Source: JAMCXS01 sp964459065
Lineage (GTDB): Bacteria > Acidobacteriota > Terriglobia > UBA7540
Assembly (NCBI GenBank): GCA_964459065.1
Contig: CAYWMN010000053.1
Location: forward strand, 1 to 18,712
DNA length: 18,712 nucleotides
Reading direction: 5' to 3'
Part shown: positions 7,404 through 14,890 of the stretch, piece by piece
How positions within the stretch are numbered: the first letter of the stretch is position 1
Layout: each line of letters opens with the position of its first letter
Made by a program: the position numbers and the translations under genes
Notes under the pieces: generated by a model
The model's input: only the letters and a program-made list of their open reading frames with translations
Database searches by the model: none
Told to the model about the DNA's origin: nothing

Positions 7404-8390
7404 TCAACCATTCACCGCGCGCATCGCCCTTTCGGGATAGCGTTCGCCCGCGGCAACGCCTTTGGGTGCCACCTCATCAAGGCGCGCCAGGTCGTCTGAA
7501 CTGAGGGTCACATCCAACGCGCCGACATTTTCTTCCAGGTGCGATTTCCGGCTGCTGCCCGGGATGGGAACCATATCTTCACCCTGGGCCAGAACCCAGG
7601 CCAGCGCCAATTGTGCAGGCTGGCATCCCTTTTCCCGCGACATTTCCTCCACGCGGCGCACCAGGTCCAGATTGCGCTGGAAATTTTCTCCCTGGAAGCG
7701 CGGGTTATCGCGCCGCCAGTCATCCGGGGACAGATCCTCAACGTTTTTAATCCGTCCGGTCAGGAAACCGCGGCCGAGGGGACTGTAGGGGATAAACGTG
7801 ATCCCGAGTTCCCGGCACGTCGCGATGAGTTCGTCTTCGGGGTCGCGGCTCCATAACGAATATTCCGTTTGGAGAGCGCTGATCGGATGGGTTTTCTGTG
7901 CCCGCCGGAGGGTGGCTGGGGCGGCTTCAGAAAGCCCCAGGTAGCGGACTTTGCCTTCTTCCACCAGCCGGGACATGGCGCCCACGGTTTCCTCAATCGG
8001 TACCCCGCGGTCGACCCGGTGCTGGTAATACAGATCAATTGTGTCAATCTGGAGACGCCGCAGACTTGCCTCGCAGGCCTTGCGGACGTATTCAGGCCTT
8101 CCGTTGGGAGCGAGAAAATTGCCCTGTTCGTCCCGCACGTTGCCGAACTTCGTGGCAAGAACCACCGGAGAGCGCCGGCCCTGGATAGCTTTGCCGACCA
8201 GTTCCTCATTCTTGCCCATGCCGTAAATGTCCGCCGTATCAAGAAAATTGATGCCGAGATTCAAGGCGTGATGAATGACTTCAATCGATTCCTGATCGTC
8301 GCGGGGGCCGTAGAAATCGGACATGCCCATACACCCCAACCCCATCGCCGAAACAGACAATGAACTCTTGCCGAGCTTTCGTAATTGCAT
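7404..8390 (-). CDS. Aldo/keto reductase
   Basis: NADPH-dependent aldehyde/ketone reductase with a TIM-barrel fold; 328 residues, the usual size. The catalytic tetrad is visible: Asp51 and Tyr56 in FLDTADIYGMG, Lys81 in LATKFGN, and His124 in LYYQHRVDR. The cofactor-binding end appears as IPYSPLGRGFLTGR (200-213) and IPGSSRKSHLEENVGAL near the C-terminus. The start MQLRKLGKSSLSVSAMGLGCMGMSD is typical of the AKR13/YakC-like subgroup; substrate cannot be predicted. ATG 8390 is preceded by AGGAGG about 10 bases upstream. It is divergent from the + strand membrane-protein gene at 8618. The gap of 196 bases to the next - strand gene suggests a separate unit. Confidence 0.93.
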   Translation of the reverse strand: MQLRKLGKSSLSVSAMGLGCMGMSDFYGPRDDQESIEVIHHALNLGINFLDTADIYGMGKNEELVGKAIQGRRSPVVLATKFGNVRDEQGNFLAPNGRPEYVRKACEASLRRLQIDTIDLYYQHRVDRGVPIEETVGAMSRLVEEGKVRYLGLSEAAPATLRRAQKTHPISALQTEYSLWSRDPEDELIATCRELGITFIPYSPLGRGFLTGRIKNVEDLSPDDWRRDNPRFQGENFQRNLDLVRRVEEMSREKGCQPAQLALAWVLAQGEDMVPIPGSSRKSHLEENVGALDVTLSSDDLARLDEVAPKGVAAGERYPERAMRAVNG

Positions 8391-8576
8391 GATAATGTCG
8401 CCTCCTGGGGTTATGATGTGCTCACGGGATTAAGCGTTTAGCTTAGCACCTGAGAATGAACCGGCTCAAGTCTTCCGGGAGCTTCGAAAAAGCCGCGGCC
8501 CCGCAGCAGCGATGGGCAAGCCGCCCCGGTCAATTCGTCATGCGGCTGAGGAATCGTCCTGGATTCGACCCTTGCT

Positions 8577-8592
8577 CTGCGAGCGTTCGCAG
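8577..8592 (+). repeat. Small hairpin upstream of the TTG-start gene
   Basis: CTGCGA and TCGCAG form a 6-bp stem around the loop GCGT. It ends 13 bases before the AAGGAG ribosome-binding site of the gene at 8618 and could influence its translation or mRNA stability. This may be coincidence in GC-rich DNA. Confidence 0.25.
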
Positions 8593-8617
8593 CCAGCCTC
8601 AGTGAAAGGAGCGTAGA

Positions 8618-9187
8618 TTGGGCAACTCTCCAAAACCTCCCGGCCCTTCCGGCGGCCCCAGCCCCAAGCACATGCTCGGCACGGCGCTGATCCTCTTGGG
8701 CCTGATTATCGGCTCCGCGATTATCATGATTTGGATCGGGCTGCGCTTTCTCGCCAGCAGCGTCCACGGGCAAAGCAGGCACGAACCGGGGGTCAAGCGC
8801 GAGGTTACGGTCAACCCTCCCGCCGGCTCTTTGCGAGGGAAAGAAGACGTGAACCCGGAGCACTTGGGGCTGCCCCTTTATCCGGGGGCGGTGCAAGCAA
8901 AACCCTCGGGTTCTGCCGTCGTCAACCTGGACCTTCCGGACGCTCGAGCGCTGAGAGTGTGGGCGGCGAAATTTGAAACGCCGGACTCGGTCCAGCAGGT
9001 TTCTGAATTTTATAACCAGCATCTGGCCGGGAAGGTGACGCGTTACCAGGCCCGAAAGGCCCAGGGAAAAACTGTCTTTGAGATTAAGCACGGCGGCCAG
9101 GACCGAATCGTCGCGATTGAAAGGCAGGGCGGTAAGACGTTGATTCAACTGGCCCGGGTTTTGCACGGCGCCCGACAATCCGACTGA
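8618..9187 (+). CDS. Small single-pass membrane protein with a YPGA-type domain
   Basis: 189 residues, no named family recognised. A Pro/Gly-rich cytoplasmic start (1-18) precedes one strong transmembrane helix (about 19-46), a linker, and a soluble domain beginning LGLPLYPGA (about 83-91). It continues through VVNLDLPDARALRVWAAKFETPDSVQQVSEFYNQHLAG. This pattern (a YPGA motif, then a strand, then 'F-T-D-V--FY---L') recurs in uncharacterised acidobacterial proteins, from my memory of such sequences. The start codon is TTG at 8618: AAGGAG at 8606-8611 sits 6 bases before it, and no in-frame ATG nearby preserves the helix. It is divergent from the reductase gene and 258 bases upstream of the diguanylate cyclase, on the same strand. 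No catalytic motif is visible. Confidence 0.75.
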   Translation: MGNSPKPPGPSGGPSPKHMLGTALILLGLIIGSAIIMIWIGLRFLASSVHGQSRHEPGVKREVTVNPPAGSLRGKEDVNPEHLGLPLYPGAVQAKPSGSAVVNLDLPDARALRVWAAKFETPDSVQQVSEFYNQHLAGKVTRYQARKAQGKTVFEIKHGGQDRIVAIERQGGKTLIQLARVLHGARQSD

Positions 9188-9326
9188 AGAGGCGCTTTCC
9201 GCCAAGGTTTTTGACGCGAACAAGCTCCTGTTTGCAGGCCTCGATTCCGAATTGCTTCCTTCCAGAAATCCCGCCTGAACTCTAAGCAAGACGTGCCACC
9301 ATGCCGATATAGCTTCGATAGTCAGG

Positions 9327-9373
9327 GAGAACGCGCCGGCGGGTCGCCAGGAACCCCTGCGACGCCGGTTCTC
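9327..9373 (+). repeat. Strong imperfect hairpin in the leader of the diguanylate cyclase gene
   Basis: Three paired segments nest: GAGAA (9327-9331) with TTCTC (9369-9373), CCGGCG (9336-9341) with CGCCGG (9363-9368), and TCGC (9344-9347) with GCGA (9359-9362). Bulges occur on the left arm only. An alternative apex pairs CAGG with CCTG around AACC. It ends about 72 bases before the ATG at 9446. No T-run follows, so it is not a standard terminator, and I do not recognise a known riboswitch consensus. Confidence 0.45.
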
Positions 9374-9445
9374 GGAGCTGAGAAGCCACTTACAGTCAGT
9401 GCGCCCGGTTTTGAGTGCCAGGGTGTACCCAGTGGGGGCATACAG

Positions 9446-10282
9446 ATGCGCGAGGCGCACGAGGTTTTTGAAAAGCTGGGGCCGAAGGCCCGCCTGCAAC
9501 TTCAACTATCCCAGTTGGAGTCACCCCGTCGAGACAGCTGGCTTCTGATGGTTTTTGCCGGCGCGGTTCTGGTGCTGGGCGCTCTCTCGCTCCTGACTCC
9601 TGGAAGTTTCTGGCATACCAACGAACTGGAAATAAGGATTTCTCCCCAGGTTTTATTTCTTGTCATGATGGCTTTTTTTGTGGCGGTGTTTTTCTTCACG
9701 CGCCGGGAGAAGGAGCTGCAGCGTTTGCGGCTGGCCAATCTTCAGCAGACCCTCGAAGCGCAGTCTCAACAGGCGGTCAGTCTTTTGGACGGGTTAACCA
9801 AAGTGTTTAACCGCAACATTCTGGGCGAGCTTTTACAGGGAGAGGTGGCCAGGGCGGAAAGAAATAAACGCCCGCTGGCTTTGTTGATGTGCGACATTGA
9901 CAATTTTAAGCAGTTCAATGACCGTCGGGGCCATCTGATGGGTGATCACGTGCTTGCACAAGTTGCGGGTATTCTCAAATCCTGTGTCCGCGGATCCGAT
10001 TATGTGGTTCGCTATGGCGGTGACGAATTTCTCATCATTCTTCCTGACACTCTCGAAGAGGGCGCGGAGACGGTTTGCCGGCGCATCAGGCAAAAAGTGG
10101 GCGAATGGGCTCGTTTTAACGACACCGCGGGAGTGCCCGTTTCCCTCAGCCTCGGGCTCTTTCACCATGTCGCAGGCAACACTGCGGAAATGGACTTGGC
10201 CGAAGCTGACCGCCGCATGTACCAGGACAAGCAAGACCGGGATCACGCCATCGCGGCAGCTTTGTCAGGTCGTAAAGGCTGA
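9446..10282 (+). CDS. Membrane-bound diguanylate cyclase (GGDEF domain)
   Basis: Makes the second messenger cyclic di-GMP from two GTP. 278 residues from ATG 9446. Two hydrophobic segments (about 31-52 and 67-85) form a hairpin anchor with a short external loop. A coiled-coil linker (about 86-112) leads to the GGDEF domain (about 113-268). Seen: DGLTKVFNR at the domain start, metal-binding Asp150 in MCDIDNFKQFND, the catalytic loop YGGDEF (190-195), and an inhibitory-site RxxD (R182-G-S-D185) exactly five residues before GGDEF, so both activity and product inhibition should be retained. No separate sensor domain is present. An in-frame ATG at 9293 would add 51 low-complexity residues and lacks a ribosome-binding site; GGGGG upstream of 9446 supports the shorter form. 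It converges with the secreted-protein gene. Confidence 0.9.
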   Translation: MREAHEVFEKLGPKARLQLQLSQLESPRRDSWLLMVFAGAVLVLGALSLLTPGSFWHTNELEIRISPQVLFLVMMAFFVAVFFFTRREKELQRLRLANLQQTLEAQSQQAVSLLDGLTKVFNRNILGELLQGEVARAERNKRPLALLMCDIDNFKQFNDRRGHLMGDHVLAQVAGILKSCVRGSDYVVRYGGDEFLIILPDTLEEGAETVCRRIRQKVGEWARFNDTAGVPVSLSLGLFHHVAGNTAEMDLAEADRRMYQDKQDRDHAIAAALSGRKG

Positions 10283-10339
10283 GTCCCGGTCAACGGATTT
10301 TTTGCGCCTGGAACGCTGCTCGAGGCTTTGCCGCAGGGC

Positions 10340-11170
10340 TTACTTCGAACCCACCCGCTCGACGCCGAAATCCCAGACATTGATGTTGAGTTTTTCCCCC
10401 ACCAGCTCCCCCAGTGCGTATTCGCCGGGGGCGAGAGGCTGGGCGGGTTTCAGTTCAAACAGGCCGGCGGCAAGCCGGGTTCGGCGCAGCGGCAAATCTT
10501 TTCTCACTTCGCCCGACTTCCCGAGGCCGATCCCGGACCGGAGTCTTTCAATGATTCTGAAATCTTTCTTCTTCTCGAGGGGAAGCAGGACGGCTGTGGA
10601 GGCCCACGTGTCGGAGTCCTGGACAAAGAAGCGGGGCTGCGGATCATAAATCCGGACGGCCGCGTGCGCTCCGGGCAGCACGACCAGGGTCTCTTTTTTC
10701 AGCAGCGGCGCCGGCATCAGGATTGCCACGGCATCGCGTTTCTTGTCCGACCCCTCCCGGGCGGTCGATTGAACCAGGTGAATGACGCGGGAGCCGTCAA
10801 AGGCGTAGACGCCCGGCGCGATGGGTAGCCGAAAGCCTTTCTGGATTTCGTAGCCGTTGTTTTGCGGAACCTTAAACTTTTCGGTTACGATTTTCCGGGC
10901 CTGTTCGACCTGTTTTTGTTGTTCGATTTCTTGATCAGCCTGGGCGCGTTTCGTGGCTGCAAAGTCCACCAGAGACTTGGGGATTTCCTCCCAGTCAGAC
11001 CGTTCCACGCTGTAATACCGAACACGATCGCCTTGAATCTCATAGCTCTTCACCAGCTGGTAGGTTCCATCCTTGAGGTAAAGCTTGATGGCGGCCCACG
11101 CCGGCAGGGAGCCGGCAACCAGCGCCGTGAGAAACAGGAAAGCGGCTATCCGCAAAATTTTGCCCTTCAT
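10340..11170 (-). CDS. Secreted protein of unknown function
   Basis: 276 residues, no named family. A classical signal peptide (1-26) with a basic start, a hydrophobic core and a likely cut after AWA indicates export. The mature protein opens with IKLYLKDGTYQLVKSYEIQGDRVRYYS (27-53), a small beta unit. It is followed by WEEIPKSLVDF and a charged helix rich in Gln/Glu (about 73-95), then a larger beta-rich region. The tail LAPGEYALGELVGEKLNINVWDFGVE resembles the 'built from what the protein says about itself' style of acidobacterial envelope proteins, but no catalytic residues stand out. ATG 11170 gives the signal peptide. It is convergent with the cyclase (57-base gap) and divergent from purF (286-base gap). 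Likely single-gene unit. Confidence 0.75.
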   Translation of the reverse strand: MKGKILRIAAFLFLTALVAGSLPAWAAIKLYLKDGTYQLVKSYEIQGDRVRYYSVERSDWEEIPKSLVDFAATKRAQADQEIEQQKQVEQARKIVTEKFKVPQNNGYEIQKGFRLPIAPGVYAFDGSRVIHLVQSTAREGSDKKRDAVAILMPAPLLKKETLVVLPGAHAAVRIYDPQPRFFVQDSDTWASTAVLLPLEKKKDFRIIERLRSGIGLGKSGEVRKDLPLRRTRLAAGLFELKPAQPLAPGEYALGELVGEKLNINVWDFGVERVGSK

Positions 11171-11456
11171 GACGGCCTCGCTCTACTCTTAGATGTTATC
11201 CCTTGGGGTTCGGTGGTATCAACATCGCTTGCGGTTGGGTCCGAACCCGGATTTCAGGCCGGCGCGGATGATGCGGGAAAAGGGTTCGTCGCCCCGCCGC
11301 AGAAAGGGGTTGCGTTGGATCATCGCCGGGAGCACAATAATAAGGTAAGAGTGCGGGTTAGTGTGAGCGCATCCCAGTGTGCGAAGGCTTCGGGCGGACC
11401 TCACAAAAAGACAAGAAAGCGCTCGATCTTTCGGTACGGAGCCCCGGTAAACAACC

Positions 11457-12902
11457 TTGCAAATAGCGTCAGAAATCTTTCCGACATGCTCTCTGCCTGA
11501 CGATAAGTTTCACGACCATTGCGGCGTGTTTGCGGTCTTCGGCCATCCGGAAGCCGCCAAGCTGACCTATCTGGGCCTTTATGCCCTCCAGCATCGCGGC
11601 CAGGAGAGCACCGGCATGGTGACCGCCGACGGCCAACGCCTGCGCAGCCACAAAGCCATGGGGCACGTGGCGGAAGTTTTTACCGAAGAAGTTTTGCGGC
11701 GCCTCTCCGGCCATGCCGCGATCGGCCACACGCGCTATTCCACCGCCGGCGACACGAACGTCAAGAACGCCCAGCCGCTCAGCGTCAGTTGCCAGAAGGG
11801 CCGGGTGGCGCTGGCGCATAACGGAAACCTGATCAACGCGGCGGAGATTCGACGCGAACTCGAAGCTCGCGGAGACATTTTCCAAACCACCAGTGATACG
11901 GAAGTCATTCTGCACTACTTTGCCCGCTCCAAGCACAGCGGCATTCCCGAATCGATCGCCGACGCCCTGGACCGCGTCTCGGGCGCCTACTCGCTGGTGA
12001 TGCTTTTTAATGACAGTGTTTACGCCATTCGCGACCCGCGCGGCTTTCGTCCCCTGAGTTTAGGCCGGTTGAACGGCGCCTTCGTGGTGGCGTCGGAAAC
12101 CTGCGCCTTCGACATGATCAATGCTACTTTTGTGCGCGACGTTGAGCCCGGCGAGATGGTGATCCTGGATCAACAGGGGATGACGTCTCTTCGTTTTGCG
12201 CCTCCAGCCAGGCAGTCGCAGTGCATTTTCGAGCACGTCTACTTTTCCCGTCCGGACAGTGACGTTTTTGGCCGTTCCGTGCAACGGAGCCGCGAGGAGC
12301 TTGGGCGGCGCCTGGCGCTTGAGCATCCTGTGGAAGCGGATCTGGTGGTTCCCGTGCCGGACTCCGGGGTTGCGGCGGCCATTGGCTATTCCGAAGAATC
12401 GGGCATCCCGGTGAAATTCGGTCTCATTCGCAACCATTACATCGGGCGCACCTTCATCGAGCCCACGCAGGCCATCCGGGATTTCGGCGTGAAGCTCAAG
12501 CTGAACCCGGTGCGCAGCTTGCTGGCCGGCAAGCGCGTCGTCCTGGTGGATGACTCTGTGATCCGGGGAACCACCAGCCGGAAGATTGTGCGATTGGTCC
12601 GCGAGGCCGGAGCCCTCGAAGTTCATATGCGCATTAGCTGTCCCCCGACGGTGTCCCCTTGCTATTATGGAATTGACACGCCCACCAAGAAAGAGTTGAT
12701 CGCCTCCAGCCATAGCGTCGAGGAGATCCGCGCCTATGTGGGAGCGGATACGCTTGGGTATCTCTCCCTGGAAGGAATGCGGGAGGCGGTTGGCGATAAG
12801 GACGGGCGGTTCTGCCTGGCCTGTTACACGGCCAACTACCCGACCGTCGTTCAGGAGCCGCTGATTACTTTGCGGAACCGGGAATCCTATGGAATCTTCT
12901 GA
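11457..12902 (+). CDS. purF: Amidophosphoribosyltransferase
   Basis: Catalyses the first committed step of de novo purine synthesis, PRPP + glutamine to phosphoribosylamine. 481 residues. Class II glutaminase domain: Cys22 in HDHCGVFAVFGH is the nucleophile, so about 21 residues are a propeptide removed by self-processing, as in the Bacillus-type enzyme. Phosphoribosyltransferase domain: PRPP loop VVLVDDSVIRGTTS (361-374). Four cysteines match the Bacillus-type iron-sulphur ligands: Cys256, Cys402, and Cys453/Cys456 in FCLACYT, so an oxygen-sensitive cluster is expected. The start is a TTG at 11457; an in-frame stop at 11448 excludes a longer form and no ATG precedes the nucleophile, but the ribosome-binding site is weak. 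Its end overlaps lepB by 14 bases. First gene of the purF-lepB-purM-purN-tyrS run. Confidence 0.95.
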   Translation: MQIASEIFPTCSLPDDKFHDHCGVFAVFGHPEAAKLTYLGLYALQHRGQESTGMVTADGQRLRSHKAMGHVAEVFTEEVLRRLSGHAAIGHTRYSTAGDTNVKNAQPLSVSCQKGRVALAHNGNLINAAEIRRELEARGDIFQTTSDTEVILHYFARSKHSGIPESIADALDRVSGAYSLVMLFNDSVYAIRDPRGFRPLSLGRLNGAFVVASETCAFDMINATFVRDVEPGEMVILDQQGMTSLRFAPPARQSQCIFEHVYFSRPDSDVFGRSVQRSREELGRRLALEHPVEADLVVPVPDSGVAAAIGYSEESGIPVKFGLIRNHYIGRTFIEPTQAIRDFGVKLKLNPVRSLLAGKRVVLVDDSVIRGTTSRKIVRLVREAGALEVHMRISCPPTVSPCYYGIDTPTKKELIASSHSVEEIRAYVGADTLGYLSLEGMREAVGDKDGRFCLACYTANYPTVVQEPLITLRNRESYGIF

Positions 12903-13719
12903 CCTGCTGACAAAAGACACCGAGACCCCGCAGGTTCCCGGTGTGCCGCCTTTGCCTCCGCCGCGTCCCTCCCGCCACGAGGGCCTGTGGGAAACCATTC
13001 GCTCTCTGCTCATCGTTTTGATCGGAGTCTTTTGCATCCGGACGTTCGTCGCCGAAGCGACCGTCATTCCTACCGGGTCGATGGAAAACACCATTTTGAT
13101 CGGAGACCATGTTTTTTTAAACAAGGCCCTCTACGGGCCGCGGCTTCCTTATACGGACTTGCGGTTTCCGAGCCTGAAATCCATCCATCGCCGGGACATC
13201 GTGGCTTTCCGTTATCCGGTCAATCCCTCGGTGATGTTTGTCAAGCGGGTTATCGGAGTGGGCGGCGACCGGATCCGAATCGTCGACAAGAAGGTTTATG
13301 TCAACGGCAAACGGCTGAAGGAGCCGTACGCCCATTTTGACTCGCCCAATATTTTTCCCCTGCGGGACAACTTTCCACCTTCCGTCAGGGAGATCAGCAT
13401 GTTGCCGGCCTCGTGGGGACTGAATCCCACCTGGGCGCGGGAAATGCCTCACGATATTCGCAACGGCAGTCTCTTCGTCCCGGAAGGGTACCTGTTTGTG
13501 TTGGGTGACAACCGGGATGATTCACTCGACAGCCGGTTTTGGGGATTTGTCCCCGTCAAGAACGTTGTGGGCGAACCGCTTTTTGTTTACTGGTCCTATA
13601 AGGCTCCTACGCACGACTGGATTGACGATCGTTTGTCCGACCGGCTGAAGTTTGACGCGTCCATCCTTTGGAATTTTGTCGACAAAACACGCTGGTCCAG
13701 AATGGGTAAGAGCTTCTGA
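12889..13719 (+). CDS. lepB: Signal peptidase I
   Basis: Cleaves signal peptides from exported proteins on the outer face of the inner membrane. 276 residues. A proline-rich cytoplasmic N-terminus (about 12-28) precedes one transmembrane helix (about 35-52). The catalytic Ser64 lies in IPTGSMENTI and the general-base Lys119 in MFVKRVIGVGGDRI. Family box E is GDNRDDSLDSRFWGFV (206-221). An insertion of about 40 residues between the lysine box and box E (around 155-190) resembles Gram-negative forms. ATG 12889 lies inside the last codons of purF (14-base overlap, different frame), indicating translational coupling. Its place among purine genes is unusual. No second transmembrane helix is seen. 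Confidence 0.96.
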   Translation: MESSDLLTKDTETPQVPGVPPLPPPRPSRHEGLWETIRSLLIVLIGVFCIRTFVAEATVIPTGSMENTILIGDHVFLNKALYGPRLPYTDLRFPSLKSIHRRDIVAFRYPVNPSVMFVKRVIGVGGDRIRIVDKKVYVNGKRLKEPYAHFDSPNIFPLRDNFPPSVREISMLPASWGLNPTWAREMPHDIRNGSLFVPEGYLFVLGDNRDDSLDSRFWGFVPVKNVVGEPLFVYWSYKAPTHDWIDDRLSDRLKFDASILWNFVDKTRWSRMGKSF

Positions 13720-13776
13720 CCGATCCCATGCCTCGGTCCTTGGATTGAGTTCTTCGGCAAGGCCTCCGGTTATCTT

Positions 13777-14805
13777 ATGCGCTATCGAGATGCAGGTGTC
13801 GACATCAGTGCGGCGAACCGCGCGAAGTCTGAAATCAAAGATCTGGTGAGCCAGACCTTCAACCCTCGCGTGCTGAGGGGCTTTGGCGCTTTTGGCGGGT
13901 TCTTTTCTCTCGACCGCCTTCCCAGCGATGCCGTTCTGGTTTCCAGCATGGACGGCGTGGGCACCAAACTGAAAATCGCCTTTTCCGCCAATCGCCACGC
14001 AAGCGTTGCGGCGGACCTGGTGTATCACTCGGTCAACGACATCGCCGTCCACGGCGCGCAACCGCTCTTCTTTCTGGATTATCTCGCCACCGGAAAAGTG
14101 CGCTCCAGGGTTCTGACCCAGATCGTGCAAGGTTTGTCGAAAGCCTGCCGCGAGGTCGACTGTGCGCTGATCGGCGGTGAGACGGCCCAAATGCCGGGCT
14201 TCTACGCTCCCAACGAATATGATCTTGCCGGCTGCATTGTCGGGTGGGTTCGGAAGGGAGAGATTCTGGACGGCCGGCGCATTCGCCCGGGCGATACCAT
14301 TCTGGGGCTGCCCTCGCTGGGATTGCACACCAATGGCTATTCGCTGGCTCGCAAGGCCTTGCTGGAGCAGGCGGGCCTGGCGCTTTCGCGCCCTGTTCCG
14401 GAACTTGGCCGCCCCCTCGTGGATGCGCTGCTGGCTCCGCACCGTTGCTACCTGCCGGTGGTTCAGCCCTTGACTCAAAAAGGTTTGATCAGCGGACTGG
14501 TTCATGTCACGGGTGGCGGCATTACGGACAATACACCGCGGATTCTTCCCAAATCCTGCTCGGCGGAAATCTCGCTGGGATCGTGGCCGGTGCCCCCGCT
14601 GTTCGACCTGATTGCCCGGTTCGGACGGGTTCGGCAGCAGGAAATGCTGCACACGTTTAACATGGGGCTGGGGATGCTCGTCATTGTGCCCGCCCGCAAC
14701 CTGGAAAAGGTCGCGTCGGCGCTTAAGAGGAAAAGAGAGAAGTTTTGGGTCGTCGGACGCATTACCCGCGGCAAGCAGGAGGTCCGCTACGTTCAAGACT
14801 GTTAG
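13777..14805 (+). CDS. purM: Phosphoribosylformylglycinamidine cyclo-ligase (AIR synthetase)
   Basis: ATP-dependent ring closure of FGAM to aminoimidazole ribotide, fifth step of de novo purine synthesis. 342 residues, the normal length. Family blocks in order: YRDAGVDISAANRAKSEIK (3-21), the nucleotide-binding SSMDGVGTKLKIAF (56-69), the glycine/Asp-rich HSVNDIAVHGAQPLFFLDY, ALIGGETAQMPGFY, GLPSLGLHTNGYSLAR, and HVTGGGITDNTPRILP. All are intact. ATG 13777 is the family start; there is no strong ribosome-binding site in the 57-base gap after lepB. The last base of its stop codon begins an inverted repeat in the purM-purN gap. Confidence 0.97.
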   Translation: MRYRDAGVDISAANRAKSEIKDLVSQTFNPRVLRGFGAFGGFFSLDRLPSDAVLVSSMDGVGTKLKIAFSANRHASVAADLVYHSVNDIAVHGAQPLFFLDYLATGKVRSRVLTQIVQGLSKACREVDCALIGGETAQMPGFYAPNEYDLAGCIVGWVRKGEILDGRRIRPGDTILGLPSLGLHTNGYSLARKALLEQAGLALSRPVPELGRPLVDALLAPHRCYLPVVQPLTQKGLISGLVHVTGGGITDNTPRILPKSCSAEISLGSWPVPPLFDLIARFGRVRQQEMLHTFNMGLGMLVIVPARNLEKVASALKRKREKFWVVGRITRGKQEVRYVQDC

Positions 14806-14825
14806 GAGGTTCCCCAAAAACCTCC
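14805..14825 (+). repeat. Inverted repeat at the purM stop codon
   Basis: GGAGGTT and AACCTCC form a 7-bp stem with a 7-base loop. The left arm begins with the last base of the purM stop codon. A second CCTCC at 14836-14840 could compete for the GGAGG arm. With the next hairpin this makes the purM-purN gap unusually structured. Confidence 0.4.
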
Positions 14826-14844
14826 GGAGCAACGTCCTCCTGCG

Positions 14845-14867
14845 CACAGCAAAAAGCACCGGCTGTG
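14845..14867 (+). terminator. Hairpin with short T-tract between purM and purN
   Basis: CACAGC (14845-14850) and GCTGTG (14862-14867) pair around an 11-base loop, followed by TTTCCTT. ACCGG inside this structure (14858-14862) can instead pair with CCGGT (14880-14884), next to the purN ribosome-binding AAGG. The two pairings exclude each other. This resembles a weak attenuator, but the stem is short. Confidence 0.3.
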
Positions 14868-14890
14868 TTTCCTTGTGAACCGGTAAGGCC

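Noticed and set aside
9293..9445. Upstream ATG for the diguanylate cyclase, adding 51 residues
   Set aside because: No ribosome-binding site, low-complexity product, and the stretch instead contains a strong hairpin typical of a leader.
9188..9445. Known cyclic di-GMP riboswitch before the cyclase
   Set aside because: The hairpin does not show the conserved GEMM-type core that I know; kept only as an unassigned structure.
8438..9505. Large - strand open frame opposite the small membrane protein gene
   Set aside because: It spans an intergenic region and the antisense of a gene with a good ribosome-binding site, and shows no recognisable protein features.
11171..11456. Promoter or purine riboswitch before purF
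   Set aside because: TTGGAT-17-TAATAA near 11314-11343 matches the consensus at only 3/6 in each box, and no purine-riboswitch core is visible. A promoter must exist but I cannot place it.
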